From: Bacilli bacterium
GTDB lineage: Bacteria; Bacillota_I; Bacilli_A; RF39; UBA660
Assembly (NCBI GenBank): GCA_017473105.1
Contig: JAFUNE010000013.1
Coordinates: 1 to 45,936 of the forward strand
Length of the DNA stretch: 45,936 nucleotides
Direction: 5' to 3'
In this document: in pieces, positions 24,781 through 33,197 of the stretch
How positions within the stretch are numbered: the stretch's first letter is position 1
How the letters are laid out: every line of letters starts with the position of its first letter
The notes under the pieces: model-generated
Databases searched by the model: none
What the model saw: the letters and a program-made list of their open reading frames with translations, nothing else
Told to the model about the DNA's origin: nothing
Made by a program: the position numbers and the translations under genes

Positions 24781-25554
24781 ATGAACAAAAATATTTTAAT
24801 AACAGCCGGACCAACAAACGAATATATCGATGAAGTTATGAAAATAACAAATATGTCTACCGGAAGACTAGGAATTGAATTAACAAAAAATTATTTAAAT
24901 GAAGGAAATAACGTAACACTTATCGCAACAAGAAGTGTAATAAGAAGTGGATTATTTGAAAAATATGATTTAATAAACAATCCATATTTAAAAGTAATAC
25001 CTATCGAAACAACACAAGATATGTATGAAGCACTAGAAAAAGAGTCATCAAATAATTATGATATGGTAATACACTCTTCAGCAGTAGGAGATTATAAACC
25101 AGAGTACTCTTTTAGAATGCAAGATTTAGCAAAAGAACTAGAAGAGTTAATTAAAGAAGGTAAAATTTCATATGAAGAAATACTAAATGTACTTATAAAT
25201 CCAAAATGCAAGGTAAATGATGACACAAAAATAAGTAGTTATGAACCTCATTTAACAGTAAAACTAACATTGACAACAAAACTAATTTCACATCTAAGAA
25301 AGTGGTATCCAGAATCACTATTAGTAGGATTTAAATTACTTGAAAATGTAGAAAAAGAATATTTAATGGAAGTAGCAAGAAAACTATGTATAAAAAATAA
25401 TATGGACTACATTATCGCAAATGATTTACATGATTTAAGACAAGGAGAACATTTATCATTTTTAGTAAATGAAGAAGGTTATCAAAATGTAGAATTTCAT
25501 TCACCAGAAGATATTTTTTATGAAACAAATAGACTAATGTTAAAAAGAAAATAG
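24781..25554 (+). CDS. coaB: Phosphopantothenate-cysteine ligase (stand-alone CoaB)
   Basis: 257 residues. CoaB joins 4'-phosphopantothenate and cysteine in the second step of CoA synthesis. The N-terminal Rossmann-like part has ILITAGPTNEYIDEV and the ITNMSTGRLG motif, then VIHSSAVGDYKP and the K-rich strand, with the C-terminal VGFKLLEN and DYIIANDL motifs typical of CoaB. It lacks the flavin CoaC decarboxylase domain that is fused in CoaBC, so CoaC must be encoded elsewhere, as in streptococci and enterococci. It heads a run with coaE and coaD. The ribosome site (AAAGGA) is about 8-10 bases from the ATG. ATP versus CTP use is not clear from sequence. Confidence 0.9.
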   Translation: MNKNILITAGPTNEYIDEVMKITNMSTGRLGIELTKNYLNEGNNVTLIATRSVIRSGLFEKYDLINNPYLKVIPIETTQDMYEALEKESSNNYDMVIHSSAVGDYKPEYSFRMQDLAKELEELIKEGKISYEEILNVLINPKCKVNDDTKISSYEPHLTVKLTLTTKLISHLRKWYPESLLVGFKLLENVEKEYLMEVARKLCIKNNMDYIIANDLHDLRQGEHLSFLVNEEGYQNVEFHSPEDIFYETNRLMLKRK

Positions 25555-25568
25555 AAAGAAGAATTAAT

Positions 25569-26117
25569 ATGATAATAGGTATATGTGGAAAATCAGGAAG
25601 TGGCAAAAGTACAATTGCTAAACAAATAGTAAGCAATCATAAAAATGCGGTACATTTAGATATTGATAAAATTGGACATTTATCACATAAAAACAAAGAA
25701 GTAAAAGAAAAGTTAATAAATACTTTTTCATCATCAATATTAACAAACAATGAAATCGATAGAAAAAAACTAAGTGTTATAGTTTTTTCATCAAAAGAAG
25801 AAATGAAAAAACTAGAAAAAATAACATGGACATTTATGGAAAATGAAATAGATAAATTTATAAAAGAAAATAAAGATAAAATAATAATATTAGATTATAT
25901 ATTGTTACCACTTACTAAATATTTCAAACAATGTGATATAAAAATACTTATGAATATACCATATCAAATAAGAAAAGAAAGAGTATTAAATAGAGATAAT
26001 ATAACAGAAGAATCATTTGTATTGAGAGAATCTTCATCAATTGAATATGAGGAATATGATTTTGATATTATATTAAATAATGAACAAGAAGATATATTAA
26101 GGAGAATAAAAATATGA
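25569..26117 (+). CDS. coaE: Dephospho-CoA kinase
   Basis: 182 residues. CoaE phosphorylates the 3' OH of dephospho-CoA, the last step of CoA synthesis. P-loop GKSGSGKST (7-15) sits at the N-terminus, followed by VHLDIDKIGH for the Asp/His of the CoA site, a lid region, and ERVLNRDN near the C-terminus. It is slightly shorter than the usual 195-205 residues. The gene starts 14 bases after coaB and its stop overlaps the coaD ATG by four bases (ATGA), so coaB-coaE-coaD are cotranslated. TGA is the stop codon here, which shows standard code use. Confidence 0.88.
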   Translation: MIIGICGKSGSGKSTIAKQIVSNHKNAVHLDIDKIGHLSHKNKEVKEKLINTFSSSILTNNEIDRKKLSVIVFSSKEEMKKLEKITWTFMENEIDKFIKENKDKIIILDYILLPLTKYFKQCDIKILMNIPYQIRKERVLNRDNITEESFVLRESSSIEYEEYDFDIILNNEQEDILRRIKI

Positions 26118-26596
26118 CAAAAGTACTTTATCCAGGAAGTTTTGATCCAATAACAAAAGGACATATGAACATAATTGAACAAGCAAGTAATTTATTTGAT
26201 GAAGTAATTATAGCTATATTACAAAATCCAAATAAAAAATCAACGTTCACCCAAAAAGAACGACTAGAAATGATAAGTGAATTATATAAACAATATGAGA
26301 ATATAAAAGTAATAACTGGCTCCGGTGCTGCAGTAGATATTGCAGTTTTAAATGAATGTAAAGCAATAGTTAGAGGTTTACGTAGTTTGACAGATTATGA
26401 CTATGAAGTACAAATGCAACAAATAAATAAGGATATTTCAGGTAATAAGGTAAACACAATATGTTTATTTGCAGATAAAGAGTACCAATTCATATCATCA
26501 AGCATAGTGAAAGAAGTACTAAGCTTGGATAAAGATATATCAAAGTATGTAGACCCACTAGTAGAAAAACAACTATTACTAAAGAGAGGTAGATAA
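26114..26596 (+). CDS. coaD: Phosphopantetheine adenylyltransferase
   Basis: 160 residues, typical length. CoaD transfers AMP from ATP to 4'-phosphopantetheine, giving dephospho-CoA for CoaE. Motifs: YPGSFDPITKGHMNII with the TxGH nucleotidyltransferase signature, VRGLRSLTDYDYE, and the ISSSxVKE loop SSSIVKEVLS. The start overlaps the coaE stop by four bases with AAGGAG a few bases upstream. Together with coaB and coaE it covers three of the five CoA steps; the pantothenate kinase and CoaC genes are not in the window. Confidence 0.95.
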   Translation: MTKVLYPGSFDPITKGHMNIIEQASNLFDEVIIAILQNPNKKSTFTQKERLEMISELYKQYENIKVITGSGAAVDIAVLNECKAIVRGLRSLTDYDYEVQMQQINKDISGNKVNTICLFADKEYQFISSSIVKEVLSLDKDISKYVDPLVEKQLLLKRGR

Positions 26597-26597
26597 T

Positions 26598-27416
26598 ATG
26601 ATAGAAATAAAACCATTAGGAACAGTATCAACATTTTGTTATGAGGATAAATGTTGTCCAGGTTATTTAATAAAACATAATAATCAAAACATATTATTAG
26701 ATTGTGGAAATGGAATAACTAAACATATGGATTTACCAAATGATTTAAATAATTTAACTATAATTATTTCACATTTACATCCAGATCATTATGGTGAACT
26801 ATTATCTATAGCACAAACATCACTTGTATTTAAAAGGTTAGGATATTTAAATAAAAGAATAAAAGTATACATACCATCAGGAGATGTAGTAGATGTAAGA
26901 GAAGATTATTTAGATGATGATGGATGGAGTGCATGTAGAACAGTTGAAAAAAATATTATCGACTACGATTATTTATTGAATCTTGAAAAACATGGATATA
27001 TAGAATTTATTCCATATAAGGAAAGAGATAAAATAAATATTAATGAATTAAATATTTCATTTAAACAAAATCCACACCCAATTACAACATATAGTACAAA
27101 AATACAAATTCCTAATATTAGTATTGTATATTCAAGTGATACCGGTTATAATAACAACCAACTTGAAAAGTTTGCTCAAAATGCAAATTTGTTAATATGT
27201 GAATCAACATTTTTAAGAGGACAAACAAGATTAGAAGATTATCATTTATTTGCACACGAAGCAGGAATGATAGCATCTAGTGCAAATGTTGATAAGTTGT
27301 TATTAACACATTTTTGGCCAACACTAGATAAAGAACAATATGTAAGAGAAGCAAAGGAATATTTTGAAAATACAGAAGCTGCAATTGAGGGTCAAAAATT
27401 AATATTAAGGAGGTAA
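26598..27416 (+). CDS. MBL-fold metallohydrolase (RNase Z-like)
   Basis: 272 residues. The metallo-beta-lactamase motif HLHPDH (H59-H64) binds two metals; further ligands are in SSDTGYN, HLFAHEAG and the C-terminal LLTHFWPT. The layout with GYLIKHNNQNILLDCGNG and the late HFWP is that of the tRNase Z/phosphodiesterase-like branch, but it lacks a tRNA-binding exosite arm, so the substrate is open (cyclic nucleotide, RNA or phospholipid). It starts 2 bases after coaD, with GAGAGG inside the end of coaD, so it is part of the same operon. The following PHP gene starts 2 bases after its end. Confidence 0.82.
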   Translation: MIEIKPLGTVSTFCYEDKCCPGYLIKHNNQNILLDCGNGITKHMDLPNDLNNLTIIISHLHPDHYGELLSIAQTSLVFKRLGYLNKRIKVYIPSGDVVDVREDYLDDDGWSACRTVEKNIIDYDYLLNLEKHGYIEFIPYKERDKININELNISFKQNPHPITTYSTKIQIPNISIVYSSDTGYNNNQLEKFAQNANLLICESTFLRGQTRLEDYHLFAHEAGMIASSANVDKLLLTHFWPTLDKEQYVREAKEYFENTEAAIEGQKLILRR

Positions 27417-27418
27417 AA

Positions 27419-28387
27419 ATGCAAAATAATTTTCAAAAATGGATAGAACACGATGAAAATAATCGTGCCATACAAACATTAAATAGATATTATTATGAAA
27501 ATGTTATCAAACCATATTTAGAAAGTGATAAAATAATTGATTTACATACACATACAAACTTTTCTGATGGTGAATTATCACCCGATAAATTAATAAGAGA
27601 GGCTATACAAAATAGAATAGGAACAATAGCTATAACAGACCATGATACAATAAGAGGAATTCAAAATTTGGATAGAGAATCTCAAATAATACTAGATAGT
27701 GGAATACAAATTATTGATGGAATTGAATTAACGGCACAACCACCAAAAGGTACAATGCATATACTAGGTTTAGATATAGACATAAATAATAAAGAGTTAA
27801 ACGATGCAATGACTACATTAAAAAATAGTAGTACAAATCGAACACTATCTATAATGGAACAAATAAAAAGAGATTATGGAATAATTTTTTCGCATGAAGA
27901 TATAAAAGAATTGATAAACTCAAATCATAATTTAGGAAGACCTGATTTAGCAAAACTATGCATTAAATATGGTTATGCTGAGTCTGTTCAAGATGCATTT
28001 AATAAATATTTAATTGATGCATACAATAAAACTTTTACTGTTAATAAAAGACTTTCATATGAAGAATGCATAAGGTTAATAACAAATGCAAATGGTGTAC
28101 CTGTACTTGCTCATCCCAAAACATTAGAGTTAACAGAAGAAGAACTAACAATACTAATTGAACAAATGGTTGAATGCGGTCTTAAAGGAATAGAAGCATA
28201 TCACTCTAGCCATACAAAAGAAGAAATGCAAATGTACCTAAATATCGCAAAAAAATATAATTTACTTGTAAGCGTAGGTTCAGATTATCACGGACCAAAT
28301 GTTAAACCAAACGTACACTTAGGATCAGGAGTAAATGATAATTTAAATATTAAAGAAGTTTCACTATTAAAACATTTATCTAAATGA
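27419..28387 (+). CDS. PHP-domain phosphatase (3',5'-nucleoside bisphosphate phosphatase-like)
   Basis: 322 residues. PHP signature: DLHTHTNFSDG (H43, H45, D50), AITDHD (D74-D76), GIELTA, LAHPKT, and a late GSDYHG. The order and length match the YciV/RnaAM (TrpH) group, which hydrolyses 3'-phosphoadenosine-5'-phosphate-like nucleotides and the 5' ends of short RNAs. The first 35 residues form an extra helix. AAGGAGG precedes the ATG; it follows the MBL gene by two bases. PAP-type by-products link to CoA/sulfur metabolism, so its place in a CoA operon makes sense, but this is inference. The stop is TGA. Confidence 0.85.
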   Translation: MQNNFQKWIEHDENNRAIQTLNRYYYENVIKPYLESDKIIDLHTHTNFSDGELSPDKLIREAIQNRIGTIAITDHDTIRGIQNLDRESQIILDSGIQIIDGIELTAQPPKGTMHILGLDIDINNKELNDAMTTLKNSSTNRTLSIMEQIKRDYGIIFSHEDIKELINSNHNLGRPDLAKLCIKYGYAESVQDAFNKYLIDAYNKTFTVNKRLSYEECIRLITNANGVPVLAHPKTLELTEEELTILIEQMVECGLKGIEAYHSSHTKEEMQMYLNIAKKYNLLVSVGSDYHGPNVKPNVHLGSGVNDNLNIKEVSLLKHLSK

Positions 28388-28408
28388 TATAATTAACCCA
28401 GTGATAAT

Positions 28409-29374
28409 ATGAAAAAAAATGAAAAGAAAAATACAAAGAAAACAAATAAAAAAATAAAAGTAGAAAAAATAAAAAAAGATTCTAATATAAAAAATATACC
28501 ATTAGAATTCTTTGAAAAAAGAGAAGAAGAAAAGCAAAATAAATTAAAAGAATTAATTAAAACTAGCAAAGAAAAACAAGATAAATATATTGAACTAGAA
28601 ACTAAAATAAAAAAGTATAAAGAAACTAAAAAAAGAAATGATAAGCTAAGTTTATTATTAGTTTTTTCATACATAATAATAGTATCAATAACAATTATAT
28701 TTACAATAATAGGTAATAGAGAAATAATAATTAAGGACATATTAGAAAAAAATAATGTTGAAAACTTGTTAAAACAAAATAAAACAGTTTTAATTAAAGA
28801 AAAAGATAATTATGAATACTATGAAAAAACTGATAATAATATTTATTATGAATCAAACAAAGATAATAAACACACAAATATTATGGATAACATAATTTAT
28901 ACCAAAGAAAATGATTCGGTAAAAGCAAATATTATTATAGATGAAAATATATACGAATTCTTTAGAACTAACATGTTTACTATAAATAAAGAAGAGATAA
29001 AAAGTATTAAGACAAATAATAAAGTAGAAGTAATCACAAATAACAATGATAAATACATATATAATAAAGAATCTTTAATAATAGAGAAAATAGAATCAAA
29101 AGATAAAAATATTGTAATAGAATTAAATAAATCAATAAAGAAGAATGTAATTCCAGAAATTGAAAATAATAATAAAATATTAATTGAAATATATCAAAAT
29201 AAAGAAAAATTAAAAGAATTAACCATATCTAAAAATATAAAGACAATATCTATTACAAATTATAAAGATAATATTAAATATAATTTATCAACAAAAGAAA
29301 ATGATAAATCTAAGTTAAAAGAATTAGAACTAAAAAATAATAATGATAAATTAAAAATATATATAAATAAATAG
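28409..29374 (+). CDS. Lys/Asn-rich single-pass membrane protein, unknown
   Basis: 321 residues. A basic N-terminal stretch (KNTKKTNKKIKVEKIKK) and a charged coiled coil (about 40-75) lie before one membrane helix (LLLVFSYIIIVSITIIFTIIG, about 82-102). The remaining 215 residues should be outside the membrane and are strand-rich with a repeated YxxxKENDxxK pattern. No family recognised. The ribosome site is weak (AGTGAT) and the gene starts 21 bases after the PHP gene without a terminator, so it may be the distal gene of the CoA operon. Confidence 0.5.
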   Translation: MKKNEKKNTKKTNKKIKVEKIKKDSNIKNIPLEFFEKREEEKQNKLKELIKTSKEKQDKYIELETKIKKYKETKKRNDKLSLLLVFSYIIIVSITIIFTIIGNREIIIKDILEKNNVENLLKQNKTVLIKEKDNYEYYEKTDNNIYYESNKDNKHTNIMDNIIYTKENDSVKANIIIDENIYEFFRTNMFTINKEEIKSIKTNNKVEVITNNNDKYIYNKESLIIEKIESKDKNIVIELNKSIKKNVIPEIENNNKILIEIYQNKEKLKELTISKNIKTISITNYKDNIKYNLSTKENDKSKLKELELKNNNDKLKIYINK

Positions 29375-29400
29375 AATGTATTAACATTCTATTTTTCTTT
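29369..29400 (+). terminator. Terminator at the end of the coaB transcript
   Basis: Stem AAATAGAATGT (29369-29379) with ACATTCTATTT (29384-29394), loop ATTA, then TTCTTTT. Confidence 0.75.
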
Positions 29401-29420
29401 TATTCTAAAAATAATTGTAT

Positions 29421-29442
29421 TATAATAATAAACCAAGGAGAG
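29421..29442 (+). promoter_or_regulatory. -10 element and ribosome site of the next gene
   Basis: TATAAT at 29421-29426 and AAGGAGAG before the ATG at 29448. Confidence 0.45.
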
Positions 29443-29447
29443 ATATT

Positions 29448-30452
29448 ATGACTAATCAAGAAGCCAAAAATGAATTAATAAAAAGATATAAATTTCTAAA
29501 TGAATATGCAAGTTTTATACTATCACCATACATTTACGAAGAAAAGGACTCAAAAATAAAATTAGAAATAGATACTATTATGTATCAAATATTAGAAGAA
29601 TTTCTTTTAGGAACAGACAAATTAGAAAATTCTCTATTATACATAATAATTGAAGATTTAAAAGAAGATGAAGAATATTTAAAAAGAGTAGAAGAAGGTA
29701 TTAAATTACTTGAAAAGAAAAATAGTAATCCTTCGTATTTAAAAGAAAGATTAGATATAAATAACATTCTACATAAAATAGGAAAATATATAGATGAACA
29801 ATCAGGTGATTTAGAAAACAAAGAAAATAAACTAAAAGTACTTGATGAATATTTTAGATTATTAAGATATAAAAACAATGGAAAAATATATACAAGTGGT
29901 AGACATTTAGATTTACATGACTGTGATAGTGTAAGTTTACCATTACAAGAAAACAAACCATCAAGAGCTAAAAATGATATAGGTGTAGAAAAGAATAACT
30001 TTATAGATACAATAGTTAAAACACCGAAACACGAATATAACAAATCTATATTTTCCGAAGAAGAAAAGCAAGAGGTATATGTAGAAATACATAAAGATTT
30101 ACCATATTACTTAGAAATTACATGTGAATTAGAAGAAGAGTATATTAAGACAATGATTGAGTCAAGACTTATAAGACCGGCCGAAACAGAACCATGTCAT
30201 GAATCATTTAATGTAGATAAAAATAAAATATTTATAAATCCAGATGATACACTATATAGATATTACCAACTTTGTCCACATTGTGGATATATTGTTAATA
30301 TTCCAAAAGAAATAATACCAGAAAGTATAAAAGCAGAAATAGAAGAAAGATGCTCTAAGAGTCCAAATCTATTTAGAATAAATTTTCTAAAATCAGAACT
30401 AAAAGCATTAGAAACTCAAACGCAAGAAGGTCCAACTAAAAGATTAAAATAA
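29448..30452 (+). CDS. Unknown helical protein with a CxxC zinc-binding-like site
   Basis: 334 residues. The ATG at 29448 follows AAGGAGA; a longer reading from TTG at 29415 overlaps the promoter. Helical N-terminal half without membrane segments. In the second half PCHESFNV is followed 30 residues later by YQLCPHCGYIVNIP and then ERCSK, so a Cys/His zinc site is likely. No family recognised. It stands between two hairpin terminators with its own -10. The context is the first of a series of proteins of unknown family running to 42554. Confidence 0.5.
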   Translation: MTNQEAKNELIKRYKFLNEYASFILSPYIYEEKDSKIKLEIDTIMYQILEEFLLGTDKLENSLLYIIIEDLKEDEEYLKRVEEGIKLLEKKNSNPSYLKERLDINNILHKIGKYIDEQSGDLENKENKLKVLDEYFRLLRYKNNGKIYTSGRHLDLHDCDSVSLPLQENKPSRAKNDIGVEKNNFIDTIVKTPKHEYNKSIFSEEEKQEVYVEIHKDLPYYLEITCELEEEYIKTMIESRLIRPAETEPCHESFNVDKNKIFINPDDTLYRYYQLCPHCGYIVNIPKEIIPESIKAEIEERCSKSPNLFRINFLKSELKALETQTQEGPTKRLK

Positions 30453-30478
30453 TTAGAAGAAATTCTAATTATTTTATT
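30448..30478 (+). terminator. Terminator after the CxxC protein gene
   Basis: Stem AATAATTAGAA with TTCTAATTATT, loop GAAA, then TTATT. Confidence 0.65.
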
Positions 30479-30491
30479 GAATATTATAAAA

Positions 30492-30512
30492 GTGTGTTAT
30501 AATATAACACAC
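30492..30512 (+). promoter_or_regulatory. 21-base palindrome overlapping the -10 element (operator candidate)
   Basis: Half-site GTGTGTTATA and its exact reverse complement flank a single central A. The consensus TATAAT (30498-30503) lies inside the palindrome, so a bound protein would block the polymerase. The downstream leader to the ATG at 30527 is about 16 bases and holds GGGGG. Confidence 0.6.
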
Positions 30513-30526
30513 AAATGGGGGAATAT

Positions 30527-31639
30527 ATGAAAAAATATAATCTTGACAATCTAAGAGTTGTCAAAATAGAAACAAAAAATGAAGAAAGATATACAATATG
30601 TTATTTTAATAAGTTTTTTAAAACATATACAGATGTATTTACAGACCAAAAAATAATACCAACTTCACCGGTTGAAGCACTAACAAAATACTATAATTGT
30701 GCTGAACTTTATTATAGAAGAGGTGAAGGAAAAATTTATTTAACAAAAAGAGAATTGTTAGATAAGTATACTGAAATTAATGCATTAAAAAAAGAAGAAG
30801 CAAAACAAAAAACAGAAAAAGAAGAAACTAAATCAGAAACAAAACAAGAAGTTCCAATGGAAAGTGTTGATGTTAATAAAACGTTAGAAATAGCAGTACA
30901 AGATTTCTTTCCAAAGACAGGTGAATGGACAAGTAATTGTTTTCAAAGACCAAGAGAATTACATATGTGCAATTTAGAATCAAATTTAAGAAATGATAAA
31001 TGGTTAGCACAAATGATAAGAAAACAATGTAATTTAGATAATGTAAATTATTATGACATACTAGATTTTGTAAAAAAATCACCAATTTTCCAAGAATTAA
31101 GACACAACTATGAATTAGAAGTTGTAAGATGGCAAATTGAATGGATAAAAAATGGTGGTGAAAACTGGATATGTGATGAAGAATTAGGTGGAGATTTTAC
31201 AATGCTATCACCAGTATGTGACCTTGGAATTAGAAAAGGAGTAGTTGATACACTTTTAGCTATCGGAATGGATGAAGAGGTTATAGAAGAAGGATTAGAA
31301 AAATATGCAGATATATGGAGAAATAGATTTATATCGTCAGCATTCTTTAATAAATATAATTGTTTCACTTTCTTAGCTGATCCAAATGTACCAATTCCAG
31401 AAATTGATAAAGAACATGAGTCAGCATGGATTAGATATAGAAAATACGAATATTATCGTGCACATAAAAAATCAGTTGATAAATATGGAACACCAGATGA
31501 AGATATGCTTATGAGCCAAGATGAAGCAATTAGATTAAAAAATTATCTAGATGTAAAAGATAAAGAAAGAAAACAAGAAATAGAAGATTATAAAAAACAA
31601 GCATATGGTAAAGGAAGAACACATTCACTTTGGGGGTAA
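30527..31639 (+). CDS. Unknown protein, first gene of a palindrome-controlled unit
   Basis: 370 residues from the ATG at 30527, which follows GGGGG by 5 bases (an in-frame ATG at 30515 overlaps that ribosome site). A small strand-rich N-terminal region (RYTICYFNKFFKTYTDVFTDQKI) is followed by a charged Lys/Glu linker (about 90-115) and a mostly helical C-terminal domain with WTSNCFQRPRELHMCN and GGENWICDEELGG. No membrane segment. It ends in a short basic tail. The following repeat protein starts 2 bases after its stop, with GGGGG just before the stop, so the two are cotranslated. No family recognised. Confidence 0.5.
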   Translation: MKKYNLDNLRVVKIETKNEERYTICYFNKFFKTYTDVFTDQKIIPTSPVEALTKYYNCAELYYRRGEGKIYLTKRELLDKYTEINALKKEEAKQKTEKEETKSETKQEVPMESVDVNKTLEIAVQDFFPKTGEWTSNCFQRPRELHMCNLESNLRNDKWLAQMIRKQCNLDNVNYYDILDFVKKSPIFQELRHNYELEVVRWQIEWIKNGGENWICDEELGGDFTMLSPVCDLGIRKGVVDTLLAIGMDEEVIEEGLEKYADIWRNRFISSAFFNKYNCFTFLADPNVPIPEIDKEHESAWIRYRKYEYYRAHKKSVDKYGTPDEDMLMSQDEAIRLKNYLDVKDKERKQEIEDYKKQAYGKGRTHSLWG

Positions 31640-31641
31640 TT

Positions 31642-33174
31642 ATGAAAACACAAGAATTAAAAAGTATTATAGAACAAATAAAAAGATATGATTTATCATC
31701 AGCTTTTTCTTCACCAGAAGATTTAGATAGATGGTTAGAAAGTTTAAATAATAGACAAATTAATAATTTAATAACATTAGATATTAATCCAGAAGAATTA
31801 ACTGTACCAAAAACAACAATTGTAAATGAAAATTTATTAAATTGTACAGATTATAAAAATAGATTAAAAGCATTATCAAAAGTACAAAACTGTAAAGGAT
31901 ATTATCATTTATTTAACAGATTTTGCTCTATTTATTTTTTGAGAAAGCCATCTTTTTATGAAGATTTAGAAGAAATCAGTAAAGCAGAAACATCAAGATA
32001 TGCTTTGTGGGTAATCGGGGAAGAAGATTTTAATAATAGTCCATATAGAAAAGAAGATCTAAAAATGATTCTTGGTGCAAAAGATAAACCTAAAGAATAT
32101 ATAGATGATTTTGAAAGAGATTGGTTAGTAGCAGAATCACTAGCAGTAGTTGCTAAAAACAAATTATCTATAAATAGCAAATATCATAGAGAAGATATGG
32201 AATTAATTTCAATTTCAGGAAGCGAATGTTTACAAATGACTGGTTCATATCCAGAATATGGAATAAATAGACTTGCAATAAATGATGTATCACTATCTGA
32301 TCCATATCATTTAGAAAATATGCAAATATTAGCAGAGTCTCCTGCCTCAGCAAGATATCTTTATAAATTAATGACTAATCCGGAATTTATAAAAAGAAAA
32401 ACATATAGACAAGAAATAGATGCGTTAAGATATGCAAAAAGTGAAGTAACAGCAATGGCAATGTATAGATTTATAACAAATGATAAATCAGAAAACTTCT
32501 GGGAAATCTCAAATCTAATGCAAGACCATAATCTAAATTATTTAAATGCATATAACTTAGGAAGAAATAAAACAGTTACAGGAAATAATCATCCAAATTA
32601 TATACAAGTTTTATACATGTTAAATGAAGTAAATGACCAATTTGTATTATTCTTTGCATCATTATTAGCAGATAAAAACTTAATGAATAGTGGTTATCAA
32701 GACTATGATTTAGACTTATTGTTAAAAATAAATAATGAAGAAATATTTATGGATTTATATGAAATAATGAGTAATGAACAATCGCTAAATAGTGAACATC
32801 ATATTGAAGATGTAAAACTTATAAGTACAGAAGAAGAAAGTAAAAAAAGAAAAGCGTATTTATCAAAAGCTACAGATAAAATAAGTCTTCAAAATCAACA
32901 TCATAGATATGATATGGAATTCATTAAGAGAATTGATTATAGTGAAATAGATGAAAGAACACTTGATAAAATATATTTCTATCTATTTAACAATCAAGGT
33001 ATGACCAATCCAAGACATGTGGAAATGCTAGAAAAAATTTATAGTGGATGCTCTATAGATGAAATAAATGAAGTAGAGTGTTACTTATCAAAAATAGAAA
33101 ATAATTTAGAAGAATATGTTCAAAATCAACCAAAGAAAAAAGGAATAATATCAAGAATATTAAAAAGAAAGTAA
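31642..33174 (+). CDS. HxxDM-repeat protein, paralogue of the 41121-42554 product
   Basis: 510 residues from the ATG at 31642 (GGGGG 5 bases before). Helical throughout, built of units whose best conserved part is a short stretch such as NSKYHREDMELISISGS, SDPYHLENMQILAESPA, NSEHHIEDVKLISTEEE and QNQHHRYDMEFIKRID; about nine copies in all, spaced roughly 30-60 residues. The first 60 residues (INNLITLDIN) match the paralogue's start too. The last residues are a basic tail ISRILKRK. It looks like a solenoid scaffold or adaptor. It is cotranslated with the unknown upstream gene, under a palindromic operator. Confidence 0.6.
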   Translation: MKTQELKSIIEQIKRYDLSSAFSSPEDLDRWLESLNNRQINNLITLDINPEELTVPKTTIVNENLLNCTDYKNRLKALSKVQNCKGYYHLFNRFCSIYFLRKPSFYEDLEEISKAETSRYALWVIGEEDFNNSPYRKEDLKMILGAKDKPKEYIDDFERDWLVAESLAVVAKNKLSINSKYHREDMELISISGSECLQMTGSYPEYGINRLAINDVSLSDPYHLENMQILAESPASARYLYKLMTNPEFIKRKTYRQEIDALRYAKSEVTAMAMYRFITNDKSENFWEISNLMQDHNLNYLNAYNLGRNKTVTGNNHPNYIQVLYMLNEVNDQFVLFFASLLADKNLMNSGYQDYDLDLLLKINNEEIFMDLYEIMSNEQSLNSEHHIEDVKLISTEEESKKRKAYLSKATDKISLQNQHHRYDMEFIKRIDYSEIDERTLDKIYFYLFNNQGMTNPRHVEMLEKIYSGCSIDEINEVECYLSKIENNLEEYVQNQPKKKGIISRILKRK

Positions 33175-33197
33175 CAATCAAGTTACTTTCTTTTATT
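33163..33197. terminator. Bidirectional terminator between convergent genes
   Basis: Stem AAAAGAAAGTAAC (33163-33175) with GTTACTTTCTTTT (33182-33194), loop AATCAA, with T on both strands' 3' sides. Confidence 0.7.

Noticed and set aside
26115..28387. Possible TGA-as-tryptophan code of mollicutes
   Set aside because: TGA ends coaE and the PHP gene, and tryptophan is coded by TGG in all genes checked.
28393..28740. Minus-strand frame opposite the Lys/Asn-rich membrane protein
   Set aside because: Its Phe/Ser-rich product is the reversed image of a Lys/Glu-rich sequence, with no start signals.
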